A stretch of 12,219 nt of DNA, from contig CANRMU010000018.1 of assembly GCA_947631895.1 (NCBI GenBank), forward strand, positions 1 to 12,219. The letters run 5' to 3'. Each line of letters begins with the position of its first letter. The first letter of the stretch is position 1. Shown here one piece after another: positions 5,088 through 12,219 of this stretch. The DNA comes from an uncultured Bacilli bacterium. GTDB taxonomy: Bacteria; Bacillota_I; Bacilli_A; RF39; UBA660. Both the position numbers and the translations under genes were made by a program. A model generated the notes under the pieces. The model was given only the letters and a program-made list of their open reading frames with translations, did no database searches and was not told the origin of the DNA.

Positions 5088-6900
5088 ATTTAACTAAAAT
5101 TTCACTTATTAAATCACTTATTTCAGTAGGATTTTCAATTGGTAATCCCGAAATTAATCTAGCTTCAGCATATAATACTTTACTATATTTTTTTAATTCT
5201 TCTTGATCATTTTTATATAATTCTTCAAGTTTTTTAACAATTGGATGTTGATAATTAATCTCTAATACTTTCTCAGCATTAATGTTATTATTGGTAGGCA
5301 TACTATTCATAACTTTTTCCATTTCAACCGAAATATTACCAACAGTTGATAAGCATACTGGATGTTTAGTTAATCGGCTAGTAAATTTAACTTCTTTAAC
5401 ATCAATTGCTTCTTTCATTAAGTTTAAAAGTTCTTTATCTTTTTCATTTAAACTCTTAAGTTCTTCTTTTTCTTCTTCAGTTTCATTTAGAATATTATCA
5501 GAACAAACATTTTTAAATTCTTTATCTTGATATTTATTAATAGCTTTTAAAGTAAATTCATCTAAATAGGTTGTACATAATAAAATATCCTTATCTTTAG
5601 CAATTAAATTTTCAACTTGTGGTAAAGATTTAATTTGATCTATACTACTTCCACATGCATAATAAATATCTTTTTCATCTTGATTATTTTGAAGATATTC
5701 ATCTAAAGTAACCATTTTATCTTCTTTAGAAGAATAAAACATTAATAAGTCTTGAAGCTTATCTTTATCCATTCCAAAATTATCATAAATACCAGCTTTA
5801 ATTTGTAGGCCAAAAGATTCCCAGAATTTTAAGTAATCTTCACGATTATTTTTTTGCATACTTAATAATTCACTCTTAATGTGTTTTTCAATATTACTAG
5901 CAATTGTTTTTAAAACCCGATTTTGTTGTAACATTTCTCTAGAAATATTAAGTGATAAATCAGAAGAATCAACAACACCTTTAACAAAGCTAAAATAATC
6001 AGGTAATAAATCACTACACTTTTCCATAATTAAAACCCCATTAGAATATAATTGTAAACCTTTTTCATATTCTTTAGAATAATAATCATAACTAGCATGA
6101 GAAGGAATATATAACAAAGATGCATATTCTAATAAACCTTCCGCTTTAATATGTAAATGACTTAATGGTTTCTCATAATCAAAAAATTTATCTGAATAGA
6201 AAGTATTATATTCTTCTTCACTTACTTCCTTTTTATTACGACGCCATAAAGGAACTAAAGAATTAATTGTTTCTAATTTACTTTCTTCTTCCATTTTAAT
6301 TGGATAAGTAATATAATCAGAATATTTTTTAATTAAACTTCTAATTTCAAAATCTTCTAAATAACGATTATATTCTTCTTCATCTTTAATCGTTAAAATT
6401 ATATCGGTTCCATAACTTTCTTTATTAGTTTTTTTAATCTCATAGCCATCTATTCCACTAGATACCCAAGAATATGCTTCATCACTTCCATAAGCTTTAG
6501 AAATAACTTCTACTTTAGAAGCAACCATAAAGGCTGAATAAAAACCAACCCCAAATTGCCCAATAATATCAATATTTTCTTTTTTCTTATTTTCATTTTT
6601 AAAATCAAATGAACCACTCTTAGCAATAGTACCTAAATTCTTTTCTAGTTCTTCCCTAGACATTCCAATACCATTATCACTAACAGTTAAAGTACGATCT
6701 TCTTTATTTGTTTTAACAATAATTGCAAAGTCTTTTTTATTAACTTTCATTTTCTTATTAGTTAAAGACTCATAATGTAATTTATCAATGGCATCTGATG
6801 CATTAGAAATAATTTCTCTTAAAAATATTTCTTTATTCGTATAAATCGAATTAATCATTAATTCCATCAATCTTTTAGATTCAGCTTTAAATTCTTTCAT
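5086..6900 (-). CDS. htpG: Molecular chaperone HtpG (bacterial Hsp90)
   Basis: The 604-residue product is a full-length bacterial Hsp90, slightly shorter than the 624-626 residues usual in E. coli and Bacillus. The GHKL ATPase domain shows LREIISNASDAIDKL (residues 27-41, with the catalytic Glu29 and Mg-binding Asn33), DNGIGM (75-80), GTIAKSGS (90-97) and GQFGVGFYSAFM (114-125). The middle domain carries the conserved catalytic-loop segment NISREMLQQNR. The C-terminal dimerisation domain ends with ARLISGLPIENPTEISDLI. It is an ATP-dependent cytosolic chaperone working on stress-damaged and client proteins. The start has AAGGAG 9 bases upstream. A CIRCE operator and a near-consensus promoter lie just upstream, so heat induction through HrcA is expected. 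The gene is probably transcribed alone. Confidence 0.98.
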   Translation of the reverse strand: MKEFKAESKRLMELMINSIYTNKEIFLREIISNASDAIDKLHYESLTNKKMKVNKKDFAIIVKTNKEDRTLTVSDNGIGMSREELEKNLGTIAKSGSFDFKNENKKKENIDIIGQFGVGFYSAFMVASKVEVISKAYGSDEAYSWVSSGIDGYEIKKTNKESYGTDIILTIKDEEEYNRYLEDFEIRSLIKKYSDYITYPIKMEEESKLETINSLVPLWRRNKKEVSEEEYNTFYSDKFFDYEKPLSHLHIKAEGLLEYASLLYIPSHASYDYYSKEYEKGLQLYSNGVLIMEKCSDLLPDYFSFVKGVVDSSDLSLNISREMLQQNRVLKTIASNIEKHIKSELLSMQKNNREDYLKFWESFGLQIKAGIYDNFGMDKDKLQDLLMFYSSKEDKMVTLDEYLQNNQDEKDIYYACGSSIDQIKSLPQVENLIAKDKDILLCTTYLDEFTLKAINKYQDKEFKNVCSDNILNETEEEKEELKSLNEKDKELLNLMKEAIDVKEVKFTSRLTKHPVCLSTVGNISVEMEKVMNSMPTNNNINAEKVLEINYQHPIVKKLEELYKNDQEELKKYSKVLYAEARLISGLPIENPTEISDLISEILVK

Positions 6901-6915
6901 ATCATCATTCTCCTT

Positions 6916-6942
6916 TTAGCACTCAATCTAATTAACTGCTAA
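6916..6942 (-). promoter_or_regulatory. CIRCE element (HrcA operator) of htpG
   Basis: The sequence TTAGCACTC (6916-6924), nine bases, then AACTGCTAA (6934-6942) matches the known CIRCE consensus TTAGCACTC-N9-GAGTGCTAA perfectly in one arm and at 7 of 9 positions in the other. It covers the predicted transcription start of htpG and ends next to the AAAAGGAG site, the usual placement for HrcA repression. Confidence 0.9.
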
Positions 6943-6947
6943 TTAAA

Positions 6948-6976
6948 ATTATAATCATGATATCTAAAAAAGTCAA
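6948..6976 (-). promoter_or_regulatory. Promoter of htpG
   Basis: On the minus strand TTGACT (6971-6976), a 17-base spacer, then a perfect TATAAT (6948-6953). The start would fall near 6941, inside the CIRCE element, giving a leader of about 40 bases. It is a housekeeping (sigma-A) type promoter, consistent with HrcA-type repression rather than an alternative sigma factor. Confidence 0.88.
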
Positions 6977-6994
6977 ATAATATTTTCACAAAAT

Positions 6995-7026
6995 AAAAAA
7001 AAACAAATTAAACAATTTATTTTTTT
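6995..7026 (-). terminator. Terminator of secG
   Basis: On the minus strand an A-run, T and AAATT pair with AATTT, G and a T-run around a GTTT loop, giving about 12 pairs including one T-G wobble, followed by nine Ts (6995-7003). The structure begins inside the secG stop codon. It separates secG from htpG. Confidence 0.72.
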
Positions 7027-7246
7027 AAGAAATCAAGAACAACGCTAAAGAAATAATCATAAATAATAATCCTAATAACATTGTAAGTCTAGATATAAAT
7101 AATTCTAATCCTCTTTCCTTAACATTGCCAAATAATCTTTCATTAGTTCCACCAATAATTTGACCAGCATCACTAGCTTTATTACTTTGTAATAAAACAA
7201 TGGCAATTAAGAAAATTGATACTATAAGTAAAATAGTTTCTAACAT
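7025..7246 (-). CDS. secG: SecG, preprotein translocase subunit
   Basis: The product is 73 residues when started at ATG 7246, which has GGAGG 7 bases upstream; an ATG 21 bases earlier (7267) lacks a site. It shows the SecG layout: a first membrane helix (about residues 2-19, LETILLIVSIFLIAIVLLQS), the conserved cytoplasmic loop with GQIIGGTNERLFGNVKERG (28-46), then FISRLT and a second helix (about 53-72). SecG joins SecY and SecE in the membrane channel and assists SecA-driven export. Here it stands between htpG and a giant exported surface protein rather than beside rnr or smpB, as is frequent in Bacillota. It ends in its own terminator, so it appears monocistronic. No clear promoter is visible in the short spacer 7247-7301. 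Confidence 0.92.
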   Translation of the reverse strand: MLETILLIVSIFLIAIVLLQSNKASDAGQIIGGTNERLFGNVKERGLELFISRLTMLLGLLFMIISLALFLIS

Positions 7247-7301
7247 ACTTATGCCTCCAATACACATAATAATTTACCATAAATAAATAAAAATAGCAAT
7301 T

Positions 7302-7330
7302 AAAAAAAAGTAGATAATTTCTACCTACTT
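7302..7330 (-). terminator. Terminator of the giant surface-protein gene
   Basis: On the minus strand AAGTAG (7325-7330, containing the TAG stop) pairs with CTACTT (7308-7313), followed by a run of eight Ts (7302-7309). A second pairing, GTAGA with TCTAC, is possible in the loop region. The stop codon is built into the stem. Confidence 0.7.
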
Positions 7331-10300
7331 ATTTAACTTTTTTAAAGATGTTTTAATTCCAAAAACCAAAACTATTAAACTTATAACTGCCATCATAACA
7401 TAAGTCATAATATTATCAACAGTTTGAGGATTTGATACTATATCTTCTTCTTCATTATCAACTATAACATCACTAAAGATTACTTCTAAACTAACATCTT
7501 CATCTAATTTAGTATCTAAGGTTATTTCTTCATCACTATTAAGATTTTTAAATCCCTTAAATTCTTTTGTTTCATCATGTTCCATTAATTTTTCTAATCT
7601 TAGTTTATCTTCATCATTTAAATTACTTAAAGATTCTCCTTCTTCTAATTTAAATTCTTCATCGCCAATTGTTACAATAATATAATATTTAACACTTAAA
7701 TTTTTATTTTCATTTAAAACGGTATCTAAAAGAATAGTATTACCATCTTCATCAACAAATCTTACAAATCTTTCATTTTCCATAATATCTTCAATTAATG
7801 AAAGTTCTTCACTAGTTAAATCACTTAATTTAGAATTTTCATCTAAAACAAATTCATAATCATTTAATTTAACAGTAATTTGATAATTAGCTTTAATTAC
7901 TATATCATCATTAACAACCATATCATAATCTAAATCTTCAACAACTTTATTATCAACAACAAATTCTTTAAATTGTTTATTAGTTGCTTCTTTTAATTTA
8001 TTTAAAGCATTAATTATATTTTCATCTTCACTTAATTTTTTACCTTCTTCTAATTTAAAGCTTTTATCACCAACTGTAACACTATTTTTATATAATGCTT
8101 TAATTGTTAATGGTTCATTAATATTAGTATTTACTTCAACAGTATTACCATTTAAATCAATAAATCTTGAAAATTCTTTTTCACTTTTCTTTAAAGTTTC
8201 TAAAGCATTCTTAATACTTTCATTACTTTCTAAAGTTTTACCTTCAATTAAATCATATACTTTACCATTAATTGTTACTTCTAAAGTAAAGATGCTTTTT
8301 AAATCAACATTTTCATATAAAGCTTCAGTTTCTAAAACAATATTTCCTTCTGAATCTTCAAATCCATAAAATTTACGATTTTCTTTATCTTTAAAATTAT
8401 CTAAATTAGCAAGACTATTTAAACTTTCTCCTTCATCAATTAATTGTTCTTTACCATCAATACTAACTCTTATAGAATACATAGCTTTAATAGTCATATC
8501 TTCATTAACAACAGTTTCTAAATTAATCTCTCCAACATGTTCACCATTTACTAAATATTCTTTAAATAATTTACTTGAAACATCTTTTAAACTATTTAAA
8601 GCATCAACTATATCTTGTTCTTCATTTAGCTTTTTACCTTCTTCAATTTGATATTCTTGATCTTCTACAGTAACATTTTTAAAATATAAAGCTTTAATAG
8701 TTATATTATCATTTATAGGAGTAATAGTTGTTATTGTATTGCCATCTTCATCAACAAATCTTGAAAAATCTCCATTATACATTAAGTCATCTAAAGCTTC
8801 GAATAAATCTAAATTTTGTCTAACATCATTACCTTCAGTTAAAAGAAATTCATCACCAGTATTTTCTATTGTTACAGTAACTCCAAAGATAGCCTTAAGA
8901 TTTATGTGTTCATTTAATGGACTATCTTCACTAACAACATTGCCATTTTCATCTTCAAATCTTAAGAATTTACGATTTTCTTTAGTTTTAAAATTATTTA
9001 AATCAGCAAGATTATTTAATGATTGTCCTTCATCTAAAGTTTTTTCTTCACCATTAATAGTAACTTTAATAGTATATTTAGCAGTTAATACAGCATTTTC
9101 ACTAAACTCAGTATCCATATAATATTTAGTTCCACTAGCATCTTCAAAATGACTAAAATCTTTATTACCAGGATTTATCAAACTATTTAATCTTACTTTA
9201 GCTTCATCAGAATCTTCACGCTCTAAAATTTCATTTAAATTGTGATTTAATTCATCAAAGAAGAATACTTCCTTACCAATTTGAATACTCATACCATATT
9301 TAGGTCTAAGATTCATATTTTCATATAATTTCATATCAACTGGAATACCCTTACCATTTTCATCAACTAAATCAGCATAATGTTTTGTAGTATCTTCTTG
9401 ATATGCTTTGATAATAGCCATAATCTCTTCACTAGAACTTAAACTATCGCCTTCATCTAATAAATAGGTTCCTTTACCTTCAATATTTATTTCAATAGAA
9501 TACATAGCTTTAATAGTCATATCTTCATTAACAACAGTTTCTAAATTAATTTCCCCAATATGTTCTTCATTTACTACATATTCTTTAAATAATTTATTTG
9601 AAACATCTTTTAATTTATTTAATGCATCAACTATTTCTTGTTCTTCATTTAATTTTTTACCTTCTTCAATTTGATAAATATTTTCTTCAATCTCTACATT
9701 AACATAATAAAGAGCATTTATAGTTAAATTTTTAGTTACCACTTCATTAGTATTTACAGTATTTTTATCAGTATCAACAAATCTTGAAAAATCTCTTTCA
9801 TTATCTTTTAGATTTTCTAAAGCAGTCATTATTTCTTCAGAATCTTCTAATTTTTTACCTTCTTCTAAATCATAAGTTTCACTACCAATAGTAATTTCAT
9901 AAGCAAAAATAGAAGTTAATTCAATATTTTCATATAAAGCATCTTCTTCATTTATTTCATTACCATTTTTATCTTCAAATCTCATAAATTTAAGACCTGC
10001 TTTAGTTTTATATGTTTCTAATGTACTAATATTACTTAAAGATTGTCCTTCATCTAAAATCGTTTCTTCACCATTAATTTTAACACTAATAGTAAATTTA
10101 GGAGTTAATACAGCATTTTCATTAAATACAGTTTCCATATCAACTATGTCTCCATTAGCATCTACAAAATGTTTAAATGTTTTATTATCAGCCTTTTTAT
10201 GATTTTCTAACTTAGTTTTATCTTCTTCTATTAAATCACTTAATTTATGACCTTGTTCTTCAAAGAAGAAAACATCATCACCAATTTCCACACTTATACC

Positions 10301-11929
10301 ATATTTTGGTTTAAGAGTCATATTTCGATGTAATTTTTCAGTTAATGGCACGCCAAAACCATTTTCATCAACTAAATCAGCATAATGTTTTGTTTTATCA
10401 TTTATGTACCCATCAACAATTTCTAAAATCCGTGAATTAGAATTTAAAGTTTCTCCTTCATTAAAAGTAAATGTTTCCTCACCAATCTTAATTTCAACTT
10501 GATAATGAGCAGTCATAGTTACATCTTTATTAAAGATATAATCATCATCAATTTCTACTTCTTCTTGGTCATAAAAACCAACAAAATTTTTAGTATCATC
10601 ATTTTCTAAAGCACTTATTTTATCTTTTACAGCTTCAGTTTCTTTGAAATCAACATATTTAGTATTATCTTCAACTTCAAAACTTCCTTCTACACCATCA
10701 ATTGTAACATTATAAAGTTTGACATAATTAGCATAGATATCCATATTTTTAGTTAACTCTGTTTCAACATCAAATTCTTTCTTTTCATTAGTATTATCAT
10801 CAATAAATTGATATCCTTTTAATTTATATCCTTCTTTTTCACTTGGTAATTCATCTTGATTTATTTTAGCATTTTTATCATATGCTTTAACTGTTAAATT
10901 ACCTTCATTATCATAAAGTCCAACAACAACATAATCTTCATCTACATTATATTTATAAGGAACAGTTATTAATGATTCTTTACCATTTTTAGATACAACA
11001 ATATCTACACCATTTTCAATATAAATAACATTACTATTATCAGCTGTATTACTTTTTCCAAAATTAAAGATTGCACTTCCAGGAGCATTGTTTTCATCAA
11101 TAATTTTAGAATCACCAGTAATATTTAATTTAATATTTGAACAAGGTGTTTCTCCATCTAAAGAGAAAATATATTCAGCATTAGGACTTTTAGAATCATT
11201 ACCCGTAACTATTGTATTATTAAGATTAATTGTTAAACCTTTTTCATTTTCAATAGATATTGCTTCTTCATTTTCATGAAGAGAAGAACGAGCACTAATG
11301 TTAGAATCATTAACATTGATAGTGTTATTCTCACCATTTAGAATATCAAAAGCTTTTTGTCCACTTATATAACTATTATTATAAATATTAATTTCAACAT
11401 CAGAAGCAGCAAGTCTAATACCATCATATAATATTGAAAACATTGAATTATCAATATCAATTTTTGAACCATTAGCACCATCAATATTTAAAACGGTTTG
11501 ATAAACACCTTTATTTAAATTATCGCCGCGACCAATTGTCAGAAATGTAACTTTTTCTAAAGTAAGATTTACTTTTTTATTAACTTTAACATAATTCCAA
11601 TTAAGATTCTTAGTTATTGGAACAGCTCTAATATTTTTAATTACAACATTATTTGGAGTATCATCTTCATCATCAATAATAATTTCACTATTAATTGTAG
11701 ACCCTTCACCTTCAATAGTAAGGTCTTTATTTATAATAATTTGTGTTCTTTCATTACCATAAGTTCCACCATTTAATCTTAAGGTATCACCATCATCAGC
11801 ATTTTCAATTGCGGTTTGTAATGTTGTTGCCCCCGCATTAACTTTAGTTGTTTTAGCAAAAACACTAGGTATACCACACATCATACCTACACTAACAACA
11901 CTAATAAATTTAACAAGATTCTTTTTCAT
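7325..11929 (-). CDS. Giant secreted repeat surface protein with beta-helix region and NPQTxD-type C-terminal anchor
   Basis: The 1534-residue protein begins with a signal peptide (cut probably after SVFA, residue 25). Residues about 30-330 read as a parallel beta-helix: TTLQTAIENADDGDTLRLNG, the usual opening of pectate-lyase-like folds, then many short turns rich in Asn, Ile and Gly. Residues about 350-1486 are a chain of modules of 63-74 residues. The first is a clear InlB B-repeat/Listeria-Bacteroides type (GYKLKGYQFID...TKNMDIYANY); the rest share the frame 'V.I.g..f.l.EG..L...FKRFVD.dGN.....T..NEN.T.KA.Y'. The end holds NPQTVDN (1500-1506), a membrane helix and the basic tail KTSLKKLNK: a sortase-like signal. 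A role in adhesion or envelope structure is inferred; no catalytic site is visible. Overall composition is strongly acidic. The ribosome binding site (GTGAGTTGGGA) is weak. A promoter and terminator flank the gene, which is single. Confidence 0.9.
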   Translation of the reverse strand: MKKNLVKFISVVSVGMMCGIPSVFAKTTKVNAGATTLQTAIENADDGDTLRLNGGTYGNERTQIIINKDLTIEGEGSTINSEIIIDDEDDTPNNVVIKNIRAVPITKNLNWNYVKVNKKVNLTLEKVTFLTIGRGDNLNKGVYQTVLNIDGANGSKIDIDNSMFSILYDGIRLAASDVEINIYNNSYISGQKAFDILNGENNTINVNDSNISARSSLHENEEAISIENEKGLTINLNNTIVTGNDSKSPNAEYIFSLDGETPCSNIKLNITGDSKIIDENNAPGSAIFNFGKSNTADNSNVIYIENGVDIVVSKNGKESLITVPYKYNVDEDYVVVGLYDNEGNLTVKAYDKNAKINQDELPSEKEGYKLKGYQFIDDNTNEKKEFDVETELTKNMDIYANYVKLYNVTIDGVEGSFEVEDNTKYVDFKETEAVKDKISALENDDTKNFVGFYDQEEVEIDDDYIFNKDVTMTAHYQVEIKIGEETFTFNEGETLNSNSRILEIVDGYINDKTKHYADLVDENGFGVPLTEKLHRNMTLKPKYGISVEIGDDVFFFEEQGHKLSDLIEEDKTKLENHKKADNKTFKHFVDANGDIVDMETVFNENAVLTPKFTISVKINGEETILDEGQSLSNISTLETYKTKAGLKFMRFEDKNGNEINEEDALYENIELTSIFAYEITIGSETYDLEEGKKLEDSEEIMTALENLKDNERDFSRFVDTDKNTVNTNEVVTKNLTINALYYVNVEIEENIYQIEEGKKLNEEQEIVDALNKLKDVSNKLFKEYVVNEEHIGEINLETVVNEDMTIKAMYSIEINIEGKGTYLLDEGDSLSSSEEIMAIIKAYQEDTTKHYADLVDENGKGIPVDMKLYENMNLRPKYGMSIQIGKEVFFFDELNHNLNEILEREDSDEAKVRLNSLINPGNKDFSHFEDASGTKYYMDTEFSENAVLTAKYTIKVTINGEEKTLDEGQSLNNLADLNNFKTKENRKFLRFEDENGNVVSEDSPLNEHINLKAIFGVTVTIENTGDEFLLTEGNDVRQNLDLFEALDDLMYNGDFSRFVDEDGNTITTITPINDNITIKALYFKNVTVEDQEYQIEEGKKLNEEQDIVDALNSLKDVSSKLFKEYLVNGEHVGEINLETVVNEDMTIKAMYSIRVSIDGKEQLIDEGESLNSLANLDNFKDKENRKFYGFEDSEGNIVLETEALYENVDLKSIFTLEVTINGKVYDLIEGKTLESNESIKNALETLKKSEKEFSRFIDLNGNTVEVNTNINEPLTIKALYKNSVTVGDKSFKLEEGKKLSEDENIINALNKLKEATNKQFKEFVVDNKVVEDLDYDMVVNDDIVIKANYQITVKLNDYEFVLDENSKLSDLTSEELSLIEDIMENERFVRFVDEDGNTILLDTVLNENKNLSVKYYIIVTIGDEEFKLEEGESLSNLNDEDKLRLEKLMEHDETKEFKGFKNLNSDEEITLDTKLDEDVSLEVIFSDVIVDNEEEDIVSNPQTVDNIMTYVMMAVISLIVLVFGIKTSLKKLNK
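7877..8470 (-). repeat. Super-repeat block 3 of the surface protein (modules C''-D''-E'', partial)
   Basis: Three modules (residues 1154-1351: 63, 66 and 69 residues) match the last three of the five-module unit in order. C'' shares DNFKDKENRKF with the NNFKTKENRKF of C'; D'' shares EFSRF and LTIKALY; E'' shares LEEGKKL and INALNKLKEATNKQFKE. Modules A and B are missing from this copy. It is followed by two more divergent modules (residues 1352-1486) that look most like B. Confidence 0.8.
8471..9493 (-). repeat. Super-repeat block 2 of the surface protein (modules A'-B'-C'-D'-E')
   Basis: Five modules of 68, 74, 63, 67 and 69 residues (813-1153), in the same order as block 1. E' matches E at 58 of 69 residues. 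The DNA at 8472-8527 is identical over 56 bases to 9495-9550 in block 1, exactly 1023 bases away. Confidence 0.88.
9494..10495 (-). repeat. Super-repeat block 1 of the surface protein (modules A-B-C-D-E)
   Basis: Five modules of 67, 69, 63, 66 and 69 residues (479-812). Each has its own marker: A has KHYADLVDENG and KPKYG, B has VFFFEE and ENAVLT, C has LDEGQSL and KFMRFED, D has RDFSRFVD and INALY, E has YQIEEGKKLNEEQ and GEINLETVVNEDMTIKAMY. The markers recur in the same order in block 2. A 36-base stretch in A (10358-10393) is identical in A' (9353-9388). Confidence 0.88.
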
Positions 11930-11960
11930 TTTCCCAACTCACTTTCAATTTAGTATCATA

Positions 11961-11989
11961 ATTTTATCATTTAAAAGATACTTAGTCAA
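11961..11989 (-). promoter_or_regulatory. Promoter of the giant surface-protein gene
   Basis: On the minus strand TTGACT (11984-11989), 17 bases, then TGA-TAAAAT (TAAAAT at 11961-11966), an extended -10. The predicted leader is about 25 bases. A second TTGACA (12010-12015) lies 26 bases further upstream but has no matching -10 box. Confidence 0.75.
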
Positions 11990-12068
11990 ACAATATCATC
12001 ATAATTTCTTGTCAAGTAAATTGGTAATTTATCATAAATTTTCCTTTTAACCAAAAATAGACCTAAAA

Positions 12069-12111
12069 AAAATAAAAAAATAAATATTTGGAGAAATTAA
12101 GTATTTATTTT
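12069..12111 (-). terminator. Terminator-like hairpin near the right edge
   Basis: AAAATAAATA (12077-12086) and TATTTATTTT (12102-12111) form 10-bp arms around 15 bases, all A/T. On the minus strand it is followed by a T-rich run. It could end a minus-strand transcript entering from beyond 12219; a chance pairing in AT-rich DNA is also possible. Confidence 0.35.
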
Positions 12112-12141
12112 GATAAAAATTAACTAAAAATGTTAAAATTG

Positions 12142-12172
12142 CCCATAATTCCCCCTTTCCCCCTGAAACCCC
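12142..12172 (-). other. Putative G-quadruplex motif
   Basis: On the minus strand four G-tracts occur in 31 bases: GGGG (12169-12172), GGGGG (12159-12163), GGGGG (12151-12155) and GGG (12142-12144), with loops of 5, 3 and 6 bases. This meets the standard G3+N1-7 pattern. On the plus strand it is a C-tract array. It stands out strongly from its AT-rich surroundings. Confidence 0.65.
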
Positions 12173-12219
12173 AAAGTTTATGATGTGTTGATAATAAAAT
12201 ATTTGTAAATATTTTCTGT

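Larger units (their letters stand above)
11990..12219. other. Intergenic or gene-edge DNA at the right end
   Basis: No complete gene is visible. The stretch holds a 15-bp palindrome, AATTTATCATAAATT (12026-12040), upstream of the surface-protein promoter, a terminator-like hairpin, a possible plus-strand promoter (TTGATA 12110-12115, 18 bases, TGT-TAAAAT ending 12139) and the G-tract cluster. A minus-strand frame is open from the right edge to a TAA at 12120, 32 codons, too short to judge. Confidence 0.5.

Noticed and set aside
5282..5530. Plus-strand 82-codon open frame inside htpG
   Set aside because: Antisense shadow of a certain gene; its composition follows from the htpG codons.
8739..9122. 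Plus-strand 127-codon open frame opposite the surface-protein gene
   Set aside because: It is the antisense of the repeat modules, serine/leucine-rich as expected from reversed acidic codons, with no ribosome binding site or family resemblance.
11088..11279. Plus-strand 63-codon open frame opposite the beta-helix region
   Set aside because: Lies wholly antisense to a well-supported coding region and has no start signal.
12181..12200. DnaA-box-like TTATCAACA on the minus strand near the right edge
   Set aside because: A single 8/9 match without a cluster of boxes or a dnaA/dnaN neighbour is expected by chance in this AT-rich DNA.

Overview
The window is very AT-rich with synonymous codons almost all ending in A or T. 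It carries Bacillota-type signals: sigma-A-like TTGACA/TATAAT promoters, AGGAGG-type ribosome binding sites, rho-independent terminators placed directly on stop codons, a CIRCE heat-shock operator and a Gram-positive style sorting tail. All tryptophans I checked are TGG and the genes end in TAA or TAG, so the standard code fits. The best guess is an uncultured, small-genome gut Bacilli lineage (RF39/Erysipelotrichales/Mollicutes-like). This is inference from composition and gene style; there is no rRNA here to confirm it.

Layout from left to right. (1) 1-958, minus: the 5' 319 codons of an AAA+ ATPase of the ATP-binding/DUF4143 type. Its codon use is visibly less AT-biased than its neighbours. 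A strong promoter and a 19-nt direct repeat (two copies, period 23) lie upstream. (2) 1061-3332, minus: a membrane-anchored thioredoxin-like protein with neither catalytic cysteines nor cis-proline; a broken hypothetical gene with one frameshift and one in-frame stop; a calcineurin-like metallophosphoesterase; and a YkgJ-type cysteine-cluster protein. (3) 3452-5057, plus: a translationally coupled pair, made of a membrane-anchored XRE/HTH regulator with a cysteine-containing outer domain and a single-pass membrane protein of unknown function. The pair diverges from the YkgJ gene over a 119-bp spacer holding an inverted repeat. (4) 5086-7246, minus: htpG (Hsp90) behind a CIRCE element and a near-consensus promoter, then secG. 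(5) 7325-11929, minus: a 1534-residue secreted surface protein. It has a signal peptide, a beta-helix-like region, about sixteen InlB-B/Listeria-Bacteroides-like modules and a C-terminal NPQTVDN sorting-like signal with a membrane segment. (6) 11930-12219: non-coding or gene-edge DNA with the surface-protein promoter and an isolated G-rich (minus strand) quadruplex-type motif.

Functionally, the right half is about the cell envelope and protein quality: SecG belongs to the translocon that would export the giant adhesin-like protein, and HtpG is a stress chaperone under predicted HrcA control. The most unusual items are the nested five-module super-repeat of the surface protein (A-B-C-D-E, A'-B'-C'-D'-E', C''-D''-E''), the membrane-bound XRE regulator with its coupled partner, and the G-tract cluster in otherwise extremely AT-rich DNA.
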